Assembly: GCA_003517915.1 (NCBI GenBank)
Contig: DOZQ01000160.1
Location: 1 to 6,262 of the forward strand
Direction: 5' to 3'
From: Oscillospiraceae bacterium
GTDB lineage: Bacteria > Bacillota > Clostridia > Oscillospirales > Acutalibacteraceae
Length of the DNA stretch: 6,262 nt
A program made the position numbers and the translations under genes. Positions 6,253-6,262 of the stretch are shown here, piece after piece. Positions within the stretch are counted from its first letter, which is position 1; each line of letters starts with the position of its first letter. The notes beneath the pieces were generated by a model. The model had not been told where the DNA came from and did not search any database. It saw only the letters and a program-made list of their open reading frames with translations.

Positions 6253-6262
6253 ATGGAACATC
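6253..6262 (+). CDS. possible start of a further gene (three codons visible)
   Basis: An ATG at 6253 begins Met-Glu-His before the window ends. AAAGGG at 6240-6245 lies seven bases upstream and is an acceptable ribosome binding site, preceded by an AT-rich stretch (6221-6235) that could hold a promoter. Nothing can be said about the product, and the call rests only on the start-site context. Confidence 0.4.

Overview
The window looks like ordinary chromosomal DNA from a moderately GC-rich member of the Bacillota, probably class Clostridia and perhaps the Oscillospirales (Ruminococcaceae-like). That placement is inference. It rests on strong GGAGG-type ribosome binding sites, sigma-A-type promoters in AT-rich intergenic gaps, frequent ATA codons beside GC-rich third positions, the class IIB fructose-bisphosphate aldolase type, a short DRTGG-domain protein, and a UvrD/PcrA helicase with an extra segment that I recall from clostridial homologues. 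No rRNA, tRNA, CRISPR array, transposase or phage gene is visible.

Layout, left to right. (1) Bases 1-884, minus strand: the N-terminal 294 codons of a UvrD/PcrA superfamily 1 helicase that runs off the left edge. (2) Bases 885-1245: a 361-bp divergent intergenic region with one good promoter for each flanking gene, a GC-rich stretch full of small palindromes that I cannot assign, and a perfect 13-bp hairpin just ahead of the next ribosome binding site. (3) Bases 1246-3891, plus strand: a complete 881-residue P2-type, probably Ca2+, ATPase. (4) Bases 3888-4502, minus strand: a small XRE-family regulator with four predicted membrane segments. It converges on the pump gene and the two stop codons overlap. 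An 8-bp inverted repeat upstream of it is a candidate operator. (5) Bases 4698-5027, minus strand: a 109-residue DRTGG-domain protein with its own promoter and terminator. (6) Bases 5209-6144, plus strand: a class II fructose-1,6-bisphosphate aldolase, followed by a perfect GC-rich palindrome and the likely first codons of another gene at the right edge.

The genes do not form one pathway. Apart from the divergent promoter pairs (helicase/pump and DRTGG/aldolase), each gene seems to be its own transcription unit: DNA repair, cation export, membrane-linked regulation, a small DRTGG protein of unknown role, and glycolysis. I found no convincing new multi-gene system. The points most worth a second look are the helicase insert, the pump leader hairpin, the pump's ion-site composition, the convergent stop overlap beside a membrane-bound regulator, and two unexplained groups of short inverted repeats.
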